Origin: Pseudomonadota bacterium
GTDB lineage: Bacteria > Pseudomonadota > Alphaproteobacteria > Acetobacterales > Acetobacteraceae
Length of the DNA stretch: 8,692 bases
NCBI GenBank assembly: GCA_021841985.1
Contig: JAKCCP010000185.1
Location: 1 to 8,692 of the forward strand
Direction of reading: 5' to 3'
A program made the position numbers and the translations under genes. Shown here one piece after another: positions 6,823-8,692 of this stretch; positions within the stretch are counted from its first letter, which is position 1, and each line of letters starts with the position of its first letter. A model generated the notes under the pieces. It was given only the letters and a program-made list of their open reading frames with translations, had not been told where the DNA came from and searched no databases.

Positions 6823-6934
6823 AAAGCTTTACGCCGGGCCCGCGCGACCCTATTTCACGGGGAACAGCTTGGCGGCGGCGCGCCGGTGCCCGGCTTTCTG
6901 GACTGGCCCCCGGCCCCACGACAAGGATCCCCGC

Positions 6935-7729
6935 ATGAGCCGCTGGCTTTCTCCCCTTGCCCTGCCGCTTGCCATATCGCTCCTCGCCCTCCTCGTCACC
7001 GCCTGCGCTCCGCGCCCACCGGCGGACGACAAGGAGGCGGTCGCCGATTACCGGGAGACCAACGACCCGCTGGAGCCGACCAACCGGTTTTTCTACAAGA
7101 CCAACGACCAGCTCGACGCGGTGACGCTGAAGCCGGCGGCAGAGGCCTATCGCTATGTCCTCCCCGATGGCGCGCGCGAGAGCGTCCACAACATGCTCGT
7201 CAACCTCAACGACCCGACGGTATTCTTCAACGACGTCGTCGAGGCCGAGCCGCGCCGCGCCGGCGATACATTGATGCGTTTCCTGATCAACTCGACGCTC
7301 GGCGTCGGCGGGTTCTTCGACGTCGCGAAGCACTGGGGCTATCCCAACCACGACGCCGATTTCGGCATGACGCTGGCGCTCTATGGCGTGCCGCCGGGGC
7401 CGTATCTGTTCCTTCCCATCATCGGTCCGTCCAACCCGCGTGATCTCGCCGGCTTCGGCGTCGATATCGCGGATTGGCCGTTCACCTGGATGGCCAACGG
7501 CACCACGATTTACGCCTTGGAGTGGGCCTATTATGGCCTCAACGCCATCGATGTGCGCTCGCGCGTGCTGGATTCGCTCGATCAGGTGCAAAAAACCGCG
7601 CTCGACCCCTACGCCACCATCAGGAGCCTCTATCGCCAGCGCCGGGAGAGCCAGATCGAGGCGATCCGCAACGATCATCGCGCCACCGTGCCGGCCTGGT
7701 TCCCGGCGCCGGCGACGCAAACCGAATAA
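6935..7729 (+). CDS. mlaA: MlaA (VacJ) outer-membrane lipid-asymmetry lipoprotein
   Basis: MlaA forms a donut-shaped channel in the outer membrane that removes misplaced phospholipid from the outer leaflet and passes it to MlaC. The 264-residue protein starts with a lipoprotein signal peptide: hydrophobic core at about 7-21 and lipobox VTAC with lipidated Cys24. The next residues (Ala-Pro) do not resemble an inner-membrane retention signal. Family signatures are NDPLEPTNRFFYKTND (43-58), NLNDPTVFFND (90-100), NSTLGVGGFFDVA (119-131), YPNHDADFG (136-144) and GPYLFLPIIGPSNPRD (155-170). The ATG at 6935 follows AAGGA (6923-6927) with a 7-nt gap. The open frame upstream to 6869 has no such site. 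mlaC follows after 53 bp. The ABC components mlaFED are not in the window and must lie elsewhere. Confidence 0.93.
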   Translation: MSRWLSPLALPLAISLLALLVTACAPRPPADDKEAVADYRETNDPLEPTNRFFYKTNDQLDAVTLKPAAEAYRYVLPDGARESVHNMLVNLNDPTVFFNDVVEAEPRRAGDTLMRFLINSTLGVGGFFDVAKHWGYPNHDADFGMTLALYGVPPGPYLFLPIIGPSNPRDLAGFGVDIADWPFTWMANGTTIYALEWAYYGLNAIDVRSRVLDSLDQVQKTALDPYATIRSLYRQRRESQIEAIRNDHRATVPAWFPAPATQTE

Positions 7730-7730
7730 C

Positions 7731-7748
7731 CCGCGAGCGGGCTCGCGG
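7731..7748 (+). terminator. GC hairpin between mlaA and mlaC, attenuator or mRNA-stabilising
   Basis: CCGCGAG (7731-7737) and CTCGCGG (7742-7748) make a perfect 7-bp stem with a CGGG tetraloop, one base after the mlaA stop codon. A T-run (TTTTT, 7758-7762) follows, but 9 nt after the stem, so it is not a classic intrinsic terminator. It could cause partial termination or protect the mlaA 3' end, setting mlaC levels apart from mlaA. Confidence 0.45.
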
Positions 7749-7782
7749 TTGCTCCGGTTTTTCCCCGAGGAAGAGAGAGACC

Positions 7783-8385
7783 ATGCTGAAAAGACGTCAG
7801 GTTTTCCCCCTCATTGGCCTCGCCCCGGCGCTGCTGTGGCGGCGGCGCGCGCAGGCCGCCGATCCCGCCGGCTTCGTGCGCGAGGTGGGTGATCAGCTCG
7901 TCGGCGTCATCAACGGCCCCGGCTCGACGGTCGACAAGCGCGGCCAGATCCGCCAGATCATCGACCGTTTCGTCGATGTCGACGGTATCGGCCGCTTCTG
8001 CCTCGGCCGTTTCTGGCGCCTCGCGACGCCGCCGCAGCGGCAGGACTATCTCGCCTTGTTCCATCAGGTGCTGGTGACCAGCATCTCCGGCCATCTCGGC
8101 GAATATAAGGGGGTGCGCTACACGCTGGGGCGCGTCTCTCCGCACGACGATACGGTCTGGGTCGGAACCACGATCTTTCGCCCCAACAACCCGCAGGCGG
8201 ACGTGCAATGGGTGATCGCGACCGTCGATGGCGGCCAGAAGATCGAGGATCTGGTGGTCGAGGGCACCAGCCTCCGCCTCACCCAGCGCAGCGATTACGC
8301 GGGCTTCCTCCAGCACAACGGCGACAACGTCCAGGCGCTGATCGATGCCATGCGGCGCACCCTGGCGCAGGCTTCCCAGGGTTAG
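7783..8385 (+). CDS. mlaC: MlaC periplasmic phospholipid-binding protein (Ttg2D family)
   Basis: MlaC carries phospholipid between outer-membrane MlaA and the inner-membrane MlaFED complex. The 200-residue protein (E. coli MlaC is about 210) has the family pattern: FVREVGDQLVGVI (31-43), FVDVDGIGRFCLGRFWR (63-79), ATPPQRQDYLALFHQVL (81-97), then the beta-sheet part with VGTTIFR, VQWVIATVDGG and EGTSLRLTQRSDYAGFL (160-176). The signal peptide is unusual. KRRQVFPL at 3-10 fits a twin-arginine motif loosely, the hydrophobic core is short, and three Arg (20-22) precede the AQA cleavage site (predicted after residue 25). The ATG at 7783 lies 9 nt after AGGAAG. Its position after mlaA favours MlaC over the related hopanoid-associated HpnM. 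The stop overlaps the stop of the convergent acetyltransferase gene by 4 bp. Confidence 0.88.
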   Translation: MLKRRQVFPLIGLAPALLWRRRAQAADPAGFVREVGDQLVGVINGPGSTVDKRGQIRQIIDRFVDVDGIGRFCLGRFWRLATPPQRQDYLALFHQVLVTSISGHLGEYKGVRYTLGRVSPHDDTVWVGTTIFRPNNPQADVQWVIATVDGGQKIEDLVVEGTSLRLTQRSDYAGFLQHNGDNVQALIDAMRRTLAQASQG

Positions 8386-8692
8386 CCTTCCCGGGGATGG
8401 GGCGGCGCGCGCTCGCTCCGATAAACCAGCATCTCATAGCCATCGCGGGTGAACGCGCCGGTCTCGCGCATGCCGATTCCGCCGAGCACCAGGCGCGAGG
8501 CGACGTTGTCGGCGCGCGCCACGGCGACGATCCGGGGAAGACCCGCCTCTTCATGGGCAAAACGCAGCGCCGCCCCCGCCGCCTCGCGCGCGAGACCCTG
8601 GCCGCGCGCCTCCGGCCACAGCGCGAAACGGAGCGCCGGGCCGAGCCCGTCGGGCCGCGCCATGATCCCGGCGATGCCGACGAACCGCCCAT
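8382..8692 (-). CDS. GNAT-family N-acetyltransferase, 5' end cut by window edge
   Basis: The last 102 residues of a GNAT acetyltransferase are present, and the frame is open to the right edge. The acetyl-CoA-binding motif A is seen in FALWPEARGQGLAREA (R-x-Q-G-x-A pyrophosphate loop). The C-terminal motif RADNVASRLVLGGIGMRETG matches the RimJ/RimL-like N-x-x-S-x-x-x-x-x-x-x-G-M pattern. The remainder ends in YEMLVYRSER and a Pro-rich tail. An internal ATG at 8663 exists, but the residues before it (GRFVGIAGI) read as the beta-strand normally preceding motif A, so the true start lies outside the window. The substrate cannot be told; RimJ/RimL-like members acetylate ribosomal proteins or small amines and antibiotics. 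The stop TAA overlaps the mlaC TAG (shared TTAG, 8382-8385). Confidence 0.85.
   Translation of the reverse strand, partial: GRFVGIAGIMARPDGLGPALRFALWPEARGQGLAREAAGAALRFAHEEAGLPRIVAVARADNVASRLVLGGIGMRETGAFTRDGYEMLVYRSERAPPHPREG

Noticed and set aside
6743..6850. Possible SAM-II riboswitch ahead of metF (TAAAGC seen in the leader)
   Set aside because: Only a six-base resemblance was found. The downstream GCTAAA-type pairing element and the conserved pseudoknot spacing are absent.
6785..7720. Open frame of 311 codons on the minus strand over mlaA
   Set aside because: It is antisense to a clear MlaA lipoprotein and lacks a ribosome binding site or recognisable motifs.

Overview
The window is an ordinary, densely packed stretch of chromosome from a GC-rich bacterium (roughly 70% GC by eye). 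It most likely comes from an alphaproteobacterium, and Acetobacteraceae/Rhodospirillales is my best guess. The reasons are the uvrD-prmA pair with a pepP-type peptidase nearby, a DUF1127 small protein, an alphaproteobacterial-looking MlaA/MlaC pair, and the codon use. No RNA gene, insertion sequence, prophage, CRISPR array or other sign of horizontal transfer was found. The taxonomic placement is inference.

Layout, left to right. (1) Positions 1-1191, minus strand: the N-terminal two thirds of an Xaa-Pro aminopeptidase (M24B), cut by the left edge. (2) 1317-1637, plus strand: a 106-residue DUF1127 protein, possibly preceded by a 19-codon leader ORF whose stop sits in the DUF1127 ribosome binding site. 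(3) 4730-1648, minus strand: uvrD then prmA, joined by a 4-bp ATGA overlap, with a plausible sigma-70-type promoter upstream of uvrD. (4) 4855-5802, plus strand: a roughly 10-helix bile-acid:sodium-symporter-family membrane protein. (5) 6742-5741, minus strand: metF, whose 3' end overlaps the transporter gene tail to tail by 62 bp. (6) 6935-7729 and 7783-8385, plus strand: mlaA (outer-membrane lipoprotein) and mlaC (periplasmic lipid carrier), separated by 53 bp that contain a strong GC hairpin. (7) 8692-8382, minus strand: the C-terminal part of a GNAT acetyltransferase, cut by the right edge, whose stop codon overlaps that of mlaC.

The genes are mostly housekeeping: DNA repair (uvrD), ribosomal protein methylation (prmA), peptide turnover (pepP), one-carbon/methionine metabolism (metF) and outer-membrane lipid asymmetry (mlaA-mlaC). 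MlaA and MlaC would work together to extract misplaced phospholipid from the outer leaflet and carry it back to an inner-membrane MlaFED complex that is not encoded here. I found no convincing undescribed system. The items most worth a second look are the DUF1127 gene with its possible leader ORF, the transporter's atypical TM9 motif, the mlaA-mlaC intercistronic hairpin, the Tat-like MlaC signal peptide and the paired inverted repeats in the metF leader.
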